Shown here: positions 9,634 through 19,526 of the stretch, piece by piece
Layout of the letters: each line of letters starts with the position of its first letter
Position numbering within the stretch: position 1 is the first letter of the stretch
Origin: Haemophilus aegyptius
Lineage (GTDB): Bacteria > Pseudomonadota > Gammaproteobacteria > Enterobacterales > Pasteurellaceae
DNA length: 64,000 nucleotides
Assembly: GCF_900475885.1 (NCBI RefSeq)
Contig: NZ_LS483429.1
Coordinates: 1,674,001-1,738,000 of the forward strand
Direction: 5' to 3'
Notes under the pieces: model-generated
Told to the model about the DNA's origin: nothing
Databases searched by the model: none
Seen by the model: only the letters and a program-made list of their open reading frames with translations
Program-made: the position numbers and the translations under genes

Positions 9634-10830
9634 ATGAATCAACAAAAATCGACTTTCATCTTTATTCTTACCCTCGGTATTCTCTCTATGCTACCGCCCT
9701 TTGGCGTGGATATGTATTTGCCGTCTTTTTTAGAAATTGCGAAAGATCTCGGCGTGAGTCCAGAACAAGTACAACACACGCTCACCTCTTTTGCTTATGG
9801 CATGGCGTTTGGTCAGCTTTTTTGGGGGCCTTTTGGTGATAGTTTCGGACGAAAACCGATCATTTTACTCGGTGTTATTGTGGGCGCATTAACAGCTTTA
9901 GTGCTTACCGAAATAAATTCAGTTGGAAATTTTACCGCACTTCGTTTTGTGCAAGGTTTCTTTGGTGCCGCACCTGTTGTACTTTCTGGCGCATTATTGC
10001 GTGATTTATTTAGTAAAGATCAGCTATCCAAAGTGATGTCCACCATCACGTTAGTATTTATGCTTGCACCTTTAGTTGCACCAATCATTGGTGGTTACAT
10101 CGTTAAATTTTTCCATTGGCATGCGATTTTTTACATTATTTCGCTCGTGGGATTATTAGCCGCTGCATTGGTCTTTTTCATCATTCCAGAAACCCATAAA
10201 AAAGAAAATCGCATTCCGCTGCGCTTAAATATTATGGCTCGCAATTTCCTTCTGCTTTGGAAGCAAAAAGAAGTGCTTGGCTACATGTTTGCCGCCTCTT
10301 TTAGCTTTGGCGGGTTGTTTGCTTTTGTGACGGCAGGATCAATTGTATATATCGGCATTTATGGCGTTCCCGTCGATCAGTTCGGTTATTTCTTTATGAT
10401 GAATATCGTTACGATGATCTTTGCCTCCTTTTTGAATAGCCGATTTGCTACTAAAGTGGGCGCAGAAACAATGTTACGGATAGCCCTCGCAATTCAATTC
10501 CTTTCTGGAATGTGGCTAATTTTGACCGCACTTTTAGATCTTGGTTTTTGGCCAATGGCAATTGGCGTCGCCTTTTTCGTCGGTCCAAACCCAGTGATTT
10601 CATCAAATGCAATGGCATCAGCTTTAGAAAAATGTCCTCAAATGGCAGGAACAGCAAATTCTTTGATTGGTAGCGTACGTTTTGCAGTGGGTGCAATTAT
10701 GGGAAGTTTAGTCGCGTCAATGAAAATGGATACTGCCGCACCAATGCTCTTTACTATGGGGGCATGTGTCGTGATTTCCGTGTTGGCGTATTACTTTCTA
10801 ACCAGCCGAAATCTTAAAAGCCGTGGGTAA
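9634..10830 (+). CDS. bcr: Bcr/CflA-family multidrug efflux transporter
   Basis: A 12-helix major facilitator superfamily drug/proton antiporter of 398 residues, related to E. coli Bcr (bicyclomycin, sulfonamide and dipeptide export). It shows the family start LGILSMLPPFGVDMYLPSF, motif A GPFGDSFGRKPIILLG between helices 2 and 3, and RFVQGFFGAAPVVLSGALLRDLF, the motif C region of Bcr/CflA. It starts two bases after the rsuA stop, so translation is likely coupled. Two uptake signals lie inside. The stop codon lies within a small hairpin. Confidence 0.93.
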   Translation: MNQQKSTFIFILTLGILSMLPPFGVDMYLPSFLEIAKDLGVSPEQVQHTLTSFAYGMAFGQLFWGPFGDSFGRKPIILLGVIVGALTALVLTEINSVGNFTALRFVQGFFGAAPVVLSGALLRDLFSKDQLSKVMSTITLVFMLAPLVAPIIGGYIVKFFHWHAIFYIISLVGLLAAALVFFIIPETHKKENRIPLRLNIMARNFLLLWKQKEVLGYMFAASFSFGGLFAFVTAGSIVYIGIYGVPVDQFGYFFMMNIVTMIFASFLNSRFATKVGAETMLRIALAIQFLSGMWLILTALLDLGFWPMAIGVAFFVGPNPVISSNAMASALEKCPQMAGTANSLIGSVRFAVGAIMGSLVASMKMDTAAPMLFTMGACVVISVLAYYFLTSRNLKSRG

Positions 10831-10841
10831 ATTCCCCACGG
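10821..10841. terminator. Hairpin between bcr and the facing membrane-protein gene
   Basis: CCGTGGG and CCCACGG pair around a 7-base loop and overlap the bcr stop codon, with T-rich sequence downstream. It is short, so termination strength is uncertain. Confidence 0.5.
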
Positions 10842-10861
10842 TGCAATGATTGTTTTCTTTA

Positions 10862-11662
10862 TTAAACAAAAACCATCCATAACGGCAAGCAAACAGCAAT
10901 AAATAATAGGATAAATAAACTAGTGGTAGATAATGTCCACTTTTGGAAACTATGCAGAATCAGAATAGCCGCAATCACAAAATGGCAAACAAAATAAATG
11001 ATGTAGGCAAAAACACTCTCAGAATTAACCGCACTTTCCATACCATTTAAAAGTAAAAATAAAAACATTGCCAAAGCATTTAGAGCAAGCAATATAATCA
11101 TGGCTAAGGGCAACAATGCTATAAAACCTTGTAAACGATTTCGTGCAATAACAAGCGCAAGATTTGCTAAAATCACGCCAGATAAAATTGATGCAAAAGG
11201 GTTATATTCAGCAAAATTACTCGCAGGAAGCACGGTAAAAATCATTAAATAACTCAAGCAACCTAAACCCGCAATTAATGCAGCCATCAATAAAAAGCTG
11301 TTACGAATTTTTTCAGTTTTGGGTTGTTTCCAAATAAAATACACGACAGAAAGACCACATACGCTCATCACGTTAGTAAGCGTGTGATTATTTTGTAATA
11401 GGCTTATCAGCAACCACACTGCCCAATAAATAGCAAAAGTCATATTCACTTTGATTAAACGACCACGCTGCCCCGGGCAAATTTCGCCACGATAAAACAC
11501 CAATAACGAAATTAACTGTGCAACCAACACGCCTACACCTAAATGAGGCATTGTTTGCTTTTCAGATTGCAAAGAAAAAATAAATAGATCGATGCCAAGC
11601 ACCATTGAGATCGATAATACCGCAAGCAATGCTGCGATATATTTAGAAGATTGTTCTGACAT
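10862..11662 (-). CDS. Uncharacterised polytopic membrane protein
   Basis: A 266-residue, very hydrophobic protein with about eight predicted membrane segments and short polar loops. I see no transporter or enzyme motif. It lies tail to tail with bcr and head to head with the TRIC-type gene, so it has its own promoter in the 97-base gap. It probably equals HI1241 of Rd. Function unknown. An uptake signal lies near 11030. Confidence 0.75.
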   Translation of the reverse strand: MSEQSSKYIAALLAVLSISMVLGIDLFIFSLQSEKQTMPHLGVGVLVAQLISLLVFYRGEICPGQRGRLIKVNMTFAIYWAVWLLISLLQNNHTLTNVMSVCGLSVVYFIWKQPKTEKIRNSFLLMAALIAGLGCLSYLMIFTVLPASNFAEYNPFASILSGVILANLALVIARNRLQGFIALLPLAMIILLALNALAMFLFLLLNGMESAVNSESVFAYIIYFVCHFVIAAILILHSFQKWTLSTTSLFILLFIAVCLPLWMVFV

Positions 11663-11759
11663 AATTTTGACGTCTGAAAAAATAATGCGCCATTATGCTA
11701 AAAATTCATTAAATTTTAAAGTAGAATGAAACCAATTTTAACCGCACTTAGGTACATGA

Positions 11760-12422
11760 ATGTTACTTAGTATTTTATATATCATCGGTATCACCGCTGA
11801 AGGAATGACAGGCGCACTTGCGGCAGGTCGTGAGAAAATGGATATTTTTGGCGTGATCATTATCGCATCTGTCACTGCCATTGGTGGCGGTTCTGTGCGT
11901 GATGTACTGCTTGGGCATTACCCTCTCGGCTGGGTTAAGCACCCAGAATATTTTTTAATGGTGGCAAGTGCGGCGGTAATTACCGTATATGTTGCACCAT
12001 TTATCAATCATTTTATGCGCTACTTTCGCACTATTTTCTTGGTGCTTGATGCGATGGGCTTAGTGGTGTATTCCATTATTGGCGCACAAATTGCAATGGA
12101 TATGGGACATAGCCTCACTATTGTTTGTATTGCAGGTTGTATTACTGGTGCCTTTGGCGGGGTTCTACGCGATATGCTATGCAATCGAATTCCTCTCGTA
12201 TTCCAAAAAGAACTCTATGCCAGCATTGCGCTATTTGCCACGCTGACTTATTACGCATTAAGCACACTTCAAGTAGAACATACGCTTGCCGTGTTACTCA
12301 CACTTATTAGCAGCTTTACTTTACGCCTTTTAGCTATTCATTTCGAATGGGGGTTGCCGGTGTTTAATTACCAAGAACTCACATCGGAAGAACAAGATAA
12401 GCTGCCAAATAAAAAGAAATAA
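11760..12422 (+). CDS. TRIC-family (YadS/UPF0126) cation channel-like protein
   Basis: A 220-residue membrane protein built of two repeated three-helix units plus a seventh helix. Each repeat carries the signature glycine motif: [13 protein letters not shown] at about 40 and [14 protein letters not shown] at about 130. Prokaryotic TRIC proteins are trimeric potassium or cation channels; the E. coli relative is YadS. The C terminus is charged. It lies 20 bases before proA, but a separate AAGGGA ribosome site suggests independent initiation within a possible operon. Confidence 0.85.
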   Translation: MLLSILYIIGITAEGMTGALAAGREKMDIFGVIIIASVTAIGGGSVRDVLLGHYPLGWVKHPEYFLMVASAAVITVYVAPFINHFMRYFRTIFLVLDAMGLVVYSIIGAQIAMDMGHSLTIVCIAGCITGAFGGVLRDMLCNRIPLVFQKELYASIALFATLTYYALSTLQVEHTLAVLLTLISSFTLRLLAIHFEWGLPVFNYQELTSEEQDKLPNKKK

Positions 12423-12442
12423 ATACAATAAAGGGAATAACT

Positions 12443-13696
12443 ATGTTAGAACAAATGGGTAAACAAGCCAAAGATGCAGCATTTATCTTGGCTCAACTCA
12501 CCACTGCTGAAAAAAATTGTGCATTATCCATTATTGCAGAACAACTCGAACAACAAGCACCGCTTATCTTAGCCGAAAACGCAAAAGATATTGAACTTGC
12601 CAAACAAAATGGATTATCGGATGCCTTGATTGATCGCCTACTGCTCACACAAGAACGTTTACAAGGCATTGCTAATGATGTACGCCACGTTATTTCTCTA
12701 GCAGATCCCGTGGGGAAAATCATAGACGGCGGTACATTGGATAGCGGACTTAAAATCGAACGCGTACGCACTCCGCTCGGCGTCATTGGTACAATTTATG
12801 AAGCTCGCCCAAATGTGACCATTGATGTGGCAAGTCTTTGCCTTAAAACCGGTAATGCAGTGATTTTACGCGGCGGTAAAGAAACACAATTTTCTAACAA
12901 GATTTTAATCGAAGTTGTGCAAAATGCTTTAGAGCAAGCAGGCTTACCAAAATTTGCGGTGCAAGCCATTACCGATCCAAACCGTGAACTCGTTATGCAA
13001 TTATTAAAACTGGATCGCTATGTGGATATGATTATTCCTCGTGGTGGTTCGGGTTTACATGAATTGTGTAAACAACATTCGACTATTCCTGTTATTGTGG
13101 GTGGTGTGGGTGTTTGTCATACTTTCGTTGAAGAAAGTGCGGATCAAAATAAAGCGGTTTTTGTTATTGATAACGCCAAAACCCAACGTCCAAGCACCTG
13201 TAACACATTGGAAACATTGTTAGTTCAACATTCTATTGCTGAAGAATTTTTACCAAAACTCGTCTCTCACCTTTCCGCTAAAAACGTAAAATATCATGCA
13301 AAATCCACCGCACTTAATATATTGAAACAAGCAGGTGCGAATGTCTGCGAAGTGACAGAAAAAGAATTGCGCGAAGAATGGGGATCATTGGATTTGAATG
13401 TCGTTGTTGTGGAAGATATTCATGCCGCTATTGAGCATATTCGCCAATATGGTACGCAACATTCTGAAAGTATTTTAACTTCCTCACAAAGCCTAGCCCG
13501 TCAATTTATCAATCAAGTTGATGCGGCAGCCGTTTATGTGAATGCAAGCACACGCTTTACTGATGGCGGACAATTTGGATTAGGCGCAGAAGTTGCAGTG
13601 AGCACCCAAAAACTTCACGCTCGTGGCCCAATGGGATTAGAAGCATTAACCAGTTATAAATGGGTTTGTGAAGGCGAATATACTGTCCGCAAATAA
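12443..13696 (+). CDS. proA: Gamma-glutamyl phosphate reductase
   Basis: ProA catalyses the second step of proline synthesis, the NADPH-dependent reduction of gamma-glutamyl phosphate to glutamate semialdehyde. The 417-residue protein has the aldehyde dehydrogenase fold with [25 protein letters not shown], and the catalytic Cys region [18 protein letters not shown]. It ends with the family motif [23 protein letters not shown]. It is not next to proB here, unlike in E. coli. Confidence 0.97.
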   Translation: MLEQMGKQAKDAAFILAQLTTAEKNCALSIIAEQLEQQAPLILAENAKDIELAKQNGLSDALIDRLLLTQERLQGIANDVRHVISLADPVGKIIDGGTLDSGLKIERVRTPLGVIGTIYEARPNVTIDVASLCLKTGNAVILRGGKETQFSNKILIEVVQNALEQAGLPKFAVQAITDPNRELVMQLLKLDRYVDMIIPRGGSGLHELCKQHSTIPVIVGGVGVCHTFVEESADQNKAVFVIDNAKTQRPSTCNTLETLLVQHSIAEEFLPKLVSHLSAKNVKYHAKSTALNILKQAGANVCEVTEKELREEWGSLDLNVVVVEDIHAAIEHIRQYGTQHSESILTSSQSLARQFINQVDAAAVYVNASTRFTDGGQFGLGAEVAVSTQKLHARGPMGLEALTSYKWVCEGEYTVRK

Positions 13697-13738
13697 AACC
13701 TAAAGTGCGGTAATTTTTAGAAGAGATTATTTGCATAT

Positions 13739-13765
13739 AAAAAGTCCGCGAAATGCGGACTTTTT
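13739..13765. terminator. Bidirectional terminator between proA and dnaJ
   Basis: AAAAAGTCCGC and GCGGACTTTTT form an 11-bp perfect stem with loop GAAAT. A-rich and T-rich flanks on both sides allow termination in either direction between two convergent genes. Confidence 0.9.
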
Positions 13766-13773
13766 CACTATCT

Positions 13774-14922
13774 TTATTTGTCAGATTTACCTAAGTTATC
13801 AAAGAATTTTTTCACACCGTCCAAAAATCCTGAAGATTTTGGTGCATGTTTACTTAAATCTTTACCTTGTAAACTTTCCTCAAGTTTGTGGAGTAATTCT
13901 TTTTGCTCGCTGGTTAAATTAACGGGTGTTTCGACCACAATACGGCAAATTAAATCGCCCGCATAGCCACTACGTGTAGAAGCGACACCTTTGCCTCGCA
14001 TACGGAATAATTTTCCCGTTTGCGTTTCAGCTGGGATTTTAAGTTTCACTCTGCCATCTAAAGTTGGCACTTCAATTTCCCCACCTAATGCTGCAATTGC
14101 AAAGCTGATTGGTACTTCACAGTAAAGATTAGAGCCATCACGTTCAAAAATATGATGTTCTCTCACGTGAATCACAACATATAAATCTCCCGCTGGTGCG
14201 CCATTTTCGCCTGCTGCGCCTTTTCCAGCTAAGCGAAGTTGGTTGCCCGTATCTACGCCTGCAGGAATTTTTACTGAAAGATTTTCTTTCTTATGAACTC
14301 GTCCTTCTCCATGACAGCTGCGACAAGGTTTTTCAATTTTCTTACCGCTACCATGACAAGTTGGACAAATACTTTCAGATACAAAGAAACCTTGCTGACG
14401 GCGAATTCGACCAGAGCCGTGGCAATGCGGACAAGTTTCCACTTTAGAACCTTTTTCTGCCCCAGAGCCACCACAGCTATCACAATGTGCAAGAGTATTG
14501 ATTTGAATATCTTTGGTTGTACCTTTTACGGCTTCTTCTAGGCTAATTTCTAAGTCATAACGTAAGTCTTCGCCACAAACAACGCGCTGGCGACCACGTC
14601 CACCACCGCCGAAAATATCGCCAAAAATATCACCGAACATATCACCAAAATCAGCACCGCCAAAGCCGCCACCGAAGCCACCAGTGCCACCACCTTGTTC
14701 AAAGGCTGCGTGACCATATTGATCGTAGGCTGCGCGTTTTTGATCGTCGCCTAATACTTCATAAGCTTCATTAATTTCTTTGAATTTTTCTTCAGCTTCT
14801 TTACTGCCTTGGTTTTTATCGGGGTGATGTTTAGACGCTAAACGTTTATACGCACGTTTGATGTCGTCCTCACTCGCCCCTTTTTGTAGGCCAAGGACTT
14901 CGTAGTAATCTTTTTTTGCCAT
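13774..14922 (-). CDS. dnaJ: Chaperone protein DnaJ
   Basis: The Hsp40 co-chaperone that stimulates DnaK ATP hydrolysis and delivers substrates. From [11 protein letters not shown] it is 382 residues: J domain (about 1-70, with the HPD tripeptide in [10 protein letters not shown]), a Gly/Phe-rich linker with four or more GGG runs, four CxxCxGxG zinc repeats ([32 protein letters not shown]), then two C-terminal beta domains. The longer open frame adds thirteen residues that DnaJ proteins lack. It follows dnaK in the same direction with a hairpin between them. Confidence 0.97.
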   Translation of the reverse strand: MAKKDYYEVLGLQKGASEDDIKRAYKRLASKHHPDKNQGSKEAEEKFKEINEAYEVLGDDQKRAAYDQYGHAAFEQGGGTGGFGGGFGGADFGDMFGDIFGDIFGGGGRGRQRVVCGEDLRYDLEISLEEAVKGTTKDIQINTLAHCDSCGGSGAEKGSKVETCPHCHGSGRIRRQQGFFVSESICPTCHGSGKKIEKPCRSCHGEGRVHKKENLSVKIPAGVDTGNQLRLAGKGAAGENGAPAGDLYVVIHVREHHIFERDGSNLYCEVPISFAIAALGGEIEVPTLDGRVKLKIPAETQTGKLFRMRGKGVASTRSGYAGDLICRIVVETPVNLTSEQKELLHKLEESLQGKDLSKHAPKSSGFLDGVKKFFDNLGKSDK

Positions 14923-14960
14923 AGTAATTTTGTAATTTGTTGCTGAAAATAAATACACCA

Positions 14961-14984
14961 AAAGGGCGTGTTTCCACGCCCTTT
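14961..14984 (-). promoter_or_regulatory. Hairpin between dnaK and dnaJ
   Basis: A perfect 10-bp stem AAAGGGCGTG/CACGCCCTTT with a 4-base loop sits between the two chaperone genes. On the transcript it is followed by TTGGTGTATTT, a poor T tract. It is therefore more likely a partial attenuator or RNA-processing and stability element that lowers DnaJ relative to DnaK. Confidence 0.6.
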
Positions 14985-15008
14985 GTTTATGCTAAGAAGA
15001 GCGGTGAA

Positions 15009-16916
15009 TTATTTATTATCTTTCACTTCTTCAAATTCAGCATCTACCACGCCATCATCTTTTGCTGATGATTGTTGTGGTTGCTCGCCACCAGCTTGTT
15101 GAGCTTTTGCTTGCACTGCTTGCATTAATGGTTCAGAGGCTTTAATTACCGCTTCAATTTTTGCTTCAATTTCAGCTTTATCTTCGCCTTTTGCTGCTGT
15201 TTCAAGCTCAGCGACTGCAGCTTCAATTTTCTCTTTGTCTGCGACACTCAATGCATCGCCAGCTTCTGCAATTTGTTTACGTGTTGCGTGAGCAATACCA
15301 TCTGCTTGGTTACGAGCTTGAACAATTTCTTCAAATTTACGGTCTGCATCAGCATTTGCTTCTGCATCACGCACCATTTGTTGAATTTCTTCATCAGATA
15401 AACCAGATGATGCTTGAATACGAATTTGTTGCTCTTTACCCGTATTTTTATCTTTTGCTGATACGTTGATTACGCCGTTTGCATCGATATCAAATGTTAC
15501 TTCGATTTGTGGCATACCACGCGGTGCAGGATTAATACCTTCTAGGTTGAATTGACCTAAAGATTTATTGTCTGCCGCACGTTTACGTTCGCCTTGAAGA
15601 ACATGAATAGTTACCGCACTTTGGTTATCTTCTGCTGTTGAGAATACTTGCGATTTTTTAGTTGGAATCGTGGTATTTTTCTCAATTAAAGTGGTCATCA
15701 CACCGCCCATGGTTTCGATACCTAAAGATAATGGAGTTACGTCTAATAAAAGAACATCTTTCACATCGCCTTTTAATACACCACCTTGAACTGCCGCACC
15801 AATTGCCACCGCTTCATCAGGGTTCACATCTTTACGTGCTTCTTTACCAAAGAATTCAGCAACTTTTTGTTGTACAAGTGGCATACGAGTTTGGCCACCC
15901 ACAAGAATAATATCGTGGATTTCGCTTACACCTTTATCTGCATCTTTTAATACCGCTTTCAAAGACTCAATTGAGCTTGCCACTAAATCTTCTACTAATG
16001 CTTCTAATTTTGCACGAGTGATATTTAATGCTAAGTGTTTAGGGCCTGTCGCATCTGCCGTGATGTAAGGTAAGTTTACTTCGGTAGATTGCGCTGATGA
16101 CAGTTCAATTTTTGCTTTCTCTGCAGCTTCTTTCACACGTTGTAATGCCATTGCATCATTACGTAAATCGATATTTTGTTCTTTTTTGAACTCATCAATA
16201 ATGTAATCAATTACACGGTTATCGAAGTCTTCACCACCTAAGTGAGTGTTACCACCGGTTGCCAATACTTCGAAAGTTTGTTCACCATCAAAGTTATCAA
16301 TTTCGATGATTGAAATATCAAATGTACCACCACCTAAGTCGTAAACAGCGATCACTTGGTTCTCTTTGCTTGAACCTAAACCAAACGCTAACGCAGCCGC
16401 TGTTGGTTCATTAATGATACGTTTTACATCTAAGCCTGCAATTTTACCTGCATCAATCGTTGCTTGACGTTGTGCATCATTAAAGTATGCAGGCACAGTA
16501 ATTACTGCTTCAGTTACCGCTTCACCCAAGAAATCTTCTGCAGTTTTTTTCATTTTTTTCAATACTTCTGCTGAAATTTGCGGTGGGGCTAATTTGTCGC
16601 CTTTCACGTTTACCCACGCATCACCATTGTCAGCACGAGTAATTTCGAAAGGCATAATTTTAATATCGCGTTGAACTTCTTCACTTTCAAAACGACGACC
16701 AATTAAACGTTTAATCGCAAACAATGTATTTTTCGGGTTAGTGATTGCTTGGCGTTTTGCTGGCTGACCTACTAAGGTTTCATTATCTGTATATGCAATG
16801 ATTGACGGAGTAGTACGTGCCCCTTCTGCATTTTCAATAACGCGAGCTTTATCGCCGTCCATTACAGCTACACAAGAGTTTGTTGTACCTAAGTCAATAC
16901 CAATAATTTTTCCCAT
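15009..16916 (-). CDS. dnaK: Chaperone protein DnaK (Hsp70)
   Basis: An ATP-driven chaperone of 635 residues. The ATPase domain shows [16 protein letters not shown] at the N terminus, the phosphate-binding [16 protein letters not shown], and [15 protein letters not shown]. The linker [14 protein letters not shown] leads to the substrate-binding domain and helical lid, ending in the family tail [12 protein letters not shown] sigma-32-type promoter lies upstream at 16984-17011, and dnaJ follows. Length and motifs are standard. Confidence 0.98.
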   Translation of the reverse strand: MGKIIGIDLGTTNSCVAVMDGDKARVIENAEGARTTPSIIAYTDNETLVGQPAKRQAITNPKNTLFAIKRLIGRRFESEEVQRDIKIMPFEITRADNGDAWVNVKGDKLAPPQISAEVLKKMKKTAEDFLGEAVTEAVITVPAYFNDAQRQATIDAGKIAGLDVKRIINEPTAAALAFGLGSSKENQVIAVYDLGGGTFDISIIEIDNFDGEQTFEVLATGGNTHLGGEDFDNRVIDYIIDEFKKEQNIDLRNDAMALQRVKEAAEKAKIELSSAQSTEVNLPYITADATGPKHLALNITRAKLEALVEDLVASSIESLKAVLKDADKGVSEIHDIILVGGQTRMPLVQQKVAEFFGKEARKDVNPDEAVAIGAAVQGGVLKGDVKDVLLLDVTPLSLGIETMGGVMTTLIEKNTTIPTKKSQVFSTAEDNQSAVTIHVLQGERKRAADNKSLGQFNLEGINPAPRGMPQIEVTFDIDANGVINVSAKDKNTGKEQQIRIQASSGLSDEEIQQMVRDAEANADADRKFEEIVQARNQADGIAHATRKQIAEAGDALSVADKEKIEAAVAELETAAKGEDKAEIEAKIEAVIKASEPLMQAVQAKAQQAGGEQPQQSSAKDDGVVDAEFEEVKDNK

Positions 16917-16983
16917 TTTGTACTCCTAGTAAAAATTTTAAAATTCGGGGTAGGGCTTTTGGACCTATTTATTACGAATTGTA

Positions 16984-17011
16984 AGATGTGGATATTCTTT
17001 CGCATTTCAAG
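16984..17011 (-). promoter_or_regulatory. Sigma-32 heat-shock promoter of dnaK
   Basis: On the minus strand, CTTGAAA (17011-17005), a 13-base spacer and CCACATCT (16991-16984) match the heat-shock sigma factor consensus CTTGAAA / CCCCATNT at the -35 and -10 boxes with a suitable spacer. It lies about 70 bases upstream of the dnaK ATG. Confidence 0.8.
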
Positions 17012-17181
17012 AGAAAATTTTAAAAATTTTTTATTTCTTAAAGTGCGGTAATTTCCGTTCTTGCTTTCAAGATAAGTCTCAAATGATGAACTTCAAGGGG
17101 AAAACAAAAATTTTCAGGCAAAAAAAAGGGATTTGTGATAAATTTGGCGAAAACTTTTACTTTAAAATAGGAAAGAAATAA

Positions 17182-18624
17182 ATGAAAAAATCAAAAATTG
17201 CTGCAGGCGTAGTCGTTGCCCTTGCTGCCGTTTGGTGTACAGGTGCATGGTTTACAGGGAAAAAAGCTGAGGAAGAATATTTACATCAACTAAAACAGTT
17301 AAATCAACTATTTGCCAAAACCGATGCATTAGAAGAAAGTAAAATTTTTTATAAAAATATAAAATTTGACAGAGGATTATTTGCGTCTCATATTCAAGAT
17401 CAAATAGAAATCCACAAGGCAAATGAGACGATCATTATTCCTTTATCATCAACACTTTATCACGGGCCTTTGCCGCTTGATCGTGTGGCGAAACTGAATT
17501 TCGTTCCAACCATTTTCTCAAGCCAAACCTTGTTAGAAAAAAATGCAACAACTCAGGCATTCTTTGATATCACAGAATCAGAGAAACCGTTACAACTGAA
17601 TTTCGCAATGAATTATTCATTAAGCGGTAATGCGGAATTAAAACTTGCATCGGGGCAATATCACAATGAGCAATCTAAGACAGATTTTGATTGGTCAAAT
17701 GTCGTATTAAATATTGATTTAAACCAAAATACACCAAATAACTATGTGCTATCTGTCGATACATTTAATTCAAATACCCCTAATCATGCAGTTTCAACCG
17801 CTTCATCAATTAAAATAAAAGATCTTGTCGTACAAGGCTCGTTGCAAAGCACAAAATGGCCATTTATTTATAGTGGAAATATAAATAGTAAAATAGGCTA
17901 TTTTGAGCAAAATACCGAATCTGCAGAGACTGGAGAAAAACTCTCTCTTATTCAGAAAAACAGCCAAGCAAATTTAACTACACAAGTTGAGGGTGATACA
18001 GTAAATATCATCAATAAAACAAATCTGGATGAATTACATATTAACGGTAACAACTTAGGTAAAGTGACCAACAATGTAGAATTCAACCATATTGATGGCA
18101 ACGCATTACAAGAACTTTTAAATATTTTAGTTGCAATAGGCAAAGCCGACTCAGATACGCCTTTATCTAAAGCATTGGTGCAAAAATTACAACAAGCAGG
18201 CATGACCATTGCGAATAATCAGCCTCAAATTAAATTTGCCCCTCTTTCTATTTCTGATGAAAAAGGCAAAGTGACATTGGATCTGAATATTGCTTTGGTG
18301 CCAAATCCTAAATTCGATTTAATGCGCAGCGGCTTATACAAACAATTCAAAGATTTTTCAATCAATTTTGATGTGAATAAAGAAACCGCAATTTCATTGT
18401 TATCTAAATTTGTACCAGAAAATCAAAAACAAGATTTAGTTTACAGAATAGACGAATTAATTGCTGGAGGCGAAGCAAATGGCATTATCGTAAACACGGA
18501 CAAAACCGTAACATTAAGGCTTGCTTTAGAGAATAACGAATTGAAACTAAACGGCAAGCTAATCCCAGAAGAACAACTAAAAATGATCCTCTTTATGCTT
18601 GTAATGGGGGGATTTGGGAGATAA
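17182..18624 (+). CDS. DUF945 family protein (YdgA-like)
   Basis: A 480-residue envelope protein with an N-terminal signal anchor (KIAAGVVVALAAVWCTGAWFTG), followed by the YdgA/YihF pattern: GKKAEEEY near the start, a long beta-rich body, and the closing ELKLNGKLIPEEQL. DUF945 proteins of E. coli are inner-membrane-anchored proteins facing the periplasm with no firm biochemical role. It is a single gene, divergent from dnaK. It probably equals HI1236 of Rd. Confidence 0.85.
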   Translation: MKKSKIAAGVVVALAAVWCTGAWFTGKKAEEEYLHQLKQLNQLFAKTDALEESKIFYKNIKFDRGLFASHIQDQIEIHKANETIIIPLSSTLYHGPLPLDRVAKLNFVPTIFSSQTLLEKNATTQAFFDITESEKPLQLNFAMNYSLSGNAELKLASGQYHNEQSKTDFDWSNVVLNIDLNQNTPNNYVLSVDTFNSNTPNHAVSTASSIKIKDLVVQGSLQSTKWPFIYSGNINSKIGYFEQNTESAETGEKLSLIQKNSQANLTTQVEGDTVNIINKTNLDELHINGNNLGKVTNNVEFNHIDGNALQELLNILVAIGKADSDTPLSKALVQKLQQAGMTIANNQPQIKFAPLSISDEKGKVTLDLNIALVPNPKFDLMRSGLYKQFKDFSINFDVNKETAISLLSKFVPENQKQDLVYRIDELIAGGEANGIIVNTDKTVTLRLALENNELKLNGKLIPEEQLKMILFMLVMGGFGR

Positions 18625-18665
18625 CTGAAACAGTGCGGTAAATTTTGTTCGCGTTTTTCAGTATC

Positions 18666-18736
18666 GTAGGGTGGGCTTCAGCCCACCGTTTTTATTCATT
18701 TTTTATGGTTAATTGGTGGGCTAAAGCCCACCCTAC
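18666..18736. repeat. Paired palindromic repeat, copy 1
   Basis: Two 22-base arms (18666-18687 and 18715-18736) are inverted copies with one mismatch. Each arm is itself a small palindrome around GTGGGC...GCCCAC and carries GTAGGGTGGGC or its complement at the outer end. The 27-base centre is AT-rich. A related, more degraded unit lies at 24152-24210. It resembles REP/MITE-type dispersed repeats and could also end transcription of the flanking convergent genes. Confidence 0.75.
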
Positions 18737-18768
18737 AACTATAAAGTGCGGTAAATTTTCGTTGCAGT

Positions 18769-19227
18769 TTAAGCTAACCGCTCTTTTAAATACCCCTCAT
18801 AATCCGGCACGTCAATTTCAACATCTTGTTCAAATAAAACTGAAGTTAAAAGAAAATCTGCAGAGCTTTGATTAATGGCGACAGGGATATTCCACACTGT
18901 TGCAATACGCATAAGGGCTTTCACATCAGGATCATGTGGTGCAGCATTCATTGGATCCCAAAAGAAGATCATCATGTCGATTTTCTTTTCTGCGATTAAT
19001 CCACCAAGTTGTTGATCGCCGCCCATTGGACCACTTAATAAAGATTGAATGCTTAAACCTGTTTCTCGTTCTAAAATATGCCCTGTTGTACCTGTTGCAT
19101 AAAGTATATGAGGAGCTAGAGCATCTTTGTGTTTTTGCGTCCAATTCAGTAAATTTTTTTTACAACTATCGTGAGCCACAAGTGCAATACGTTTGTGTTG
19201 AGTGAGGGTTCGAGTTGTTGTCTGCAT
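18769..19227 (-). CDS. mgsA: Methylglyoxal synthase
   Basis: MgsA converts dihydroxyacetone phosphate to methylglyoxal and phosphate, a glycolytic bypass. The 152-residue protein shows the family residues: HDSCKK near the N terminus, ATGTTGHIL (phosphate loop), [14 protein letters not shown] (catalytic Asp), and [23 protein letters not shown]. Length matches E. coli MgsA. It is transcribed away from aceE. The 299-base gap to aceE (19228-19526) holds an uptake signal at about 19333, AT-rich leader sequence and no other gene that I can see. Confidence 0.96.
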   Translation of the reverse strand: MQTTTRTLTQHKRIALVAHDSCKKNLLNWTQKHKDALAPHILYATGTTGHILERETGLSIQSLLSGPMGGDQQLGGLIAEKKIDMMIFFWDPMNAAPHDPDVKALMRIATVWNIPVAINQSSADFLLTSVLFEQDVEIDVPDYEGYLKERLA

Positions 19228-19526
19228 TGCTGAGTCCTTTTTGAAAAAAATCTGAAAAAACTTTAAAACAAAGCCCGATGGAATGCAATATTTGACTGGT
19301 TATTTTAGCGAACAAAAAAACACAAAAAAATTACCGCACTTTCAAATAATTATTTATGGCAAAGCTGATTTGATATGATGATTTGATGAAAATTCACTAT
19401 CTTTATCTCAAAAAATCTTCTAAAATTTACAAGATTTGTTAAATGTTTGTGAAAAGCAAATATTGCCGTATTCGTGTTTAGCCTTGTCTAAACTAATATT
19501 CACTCAAAACAGATTAAGGAAAACCT

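Noticed and set aside
17060-17105. Second heat-shock promoter upstream of dnaK
   Set aside because: CTTGAAA- and CTTGAAG-like boxes occur, but no convincing CCCCAT-type -10 at the right spacing.
19228-19526. FNR, ArcA or PdhR operator before aceE
   Set aside because: TTGAT and GTTAAATGTTT-like pieces are present, but none forms a convincing full site by eye.
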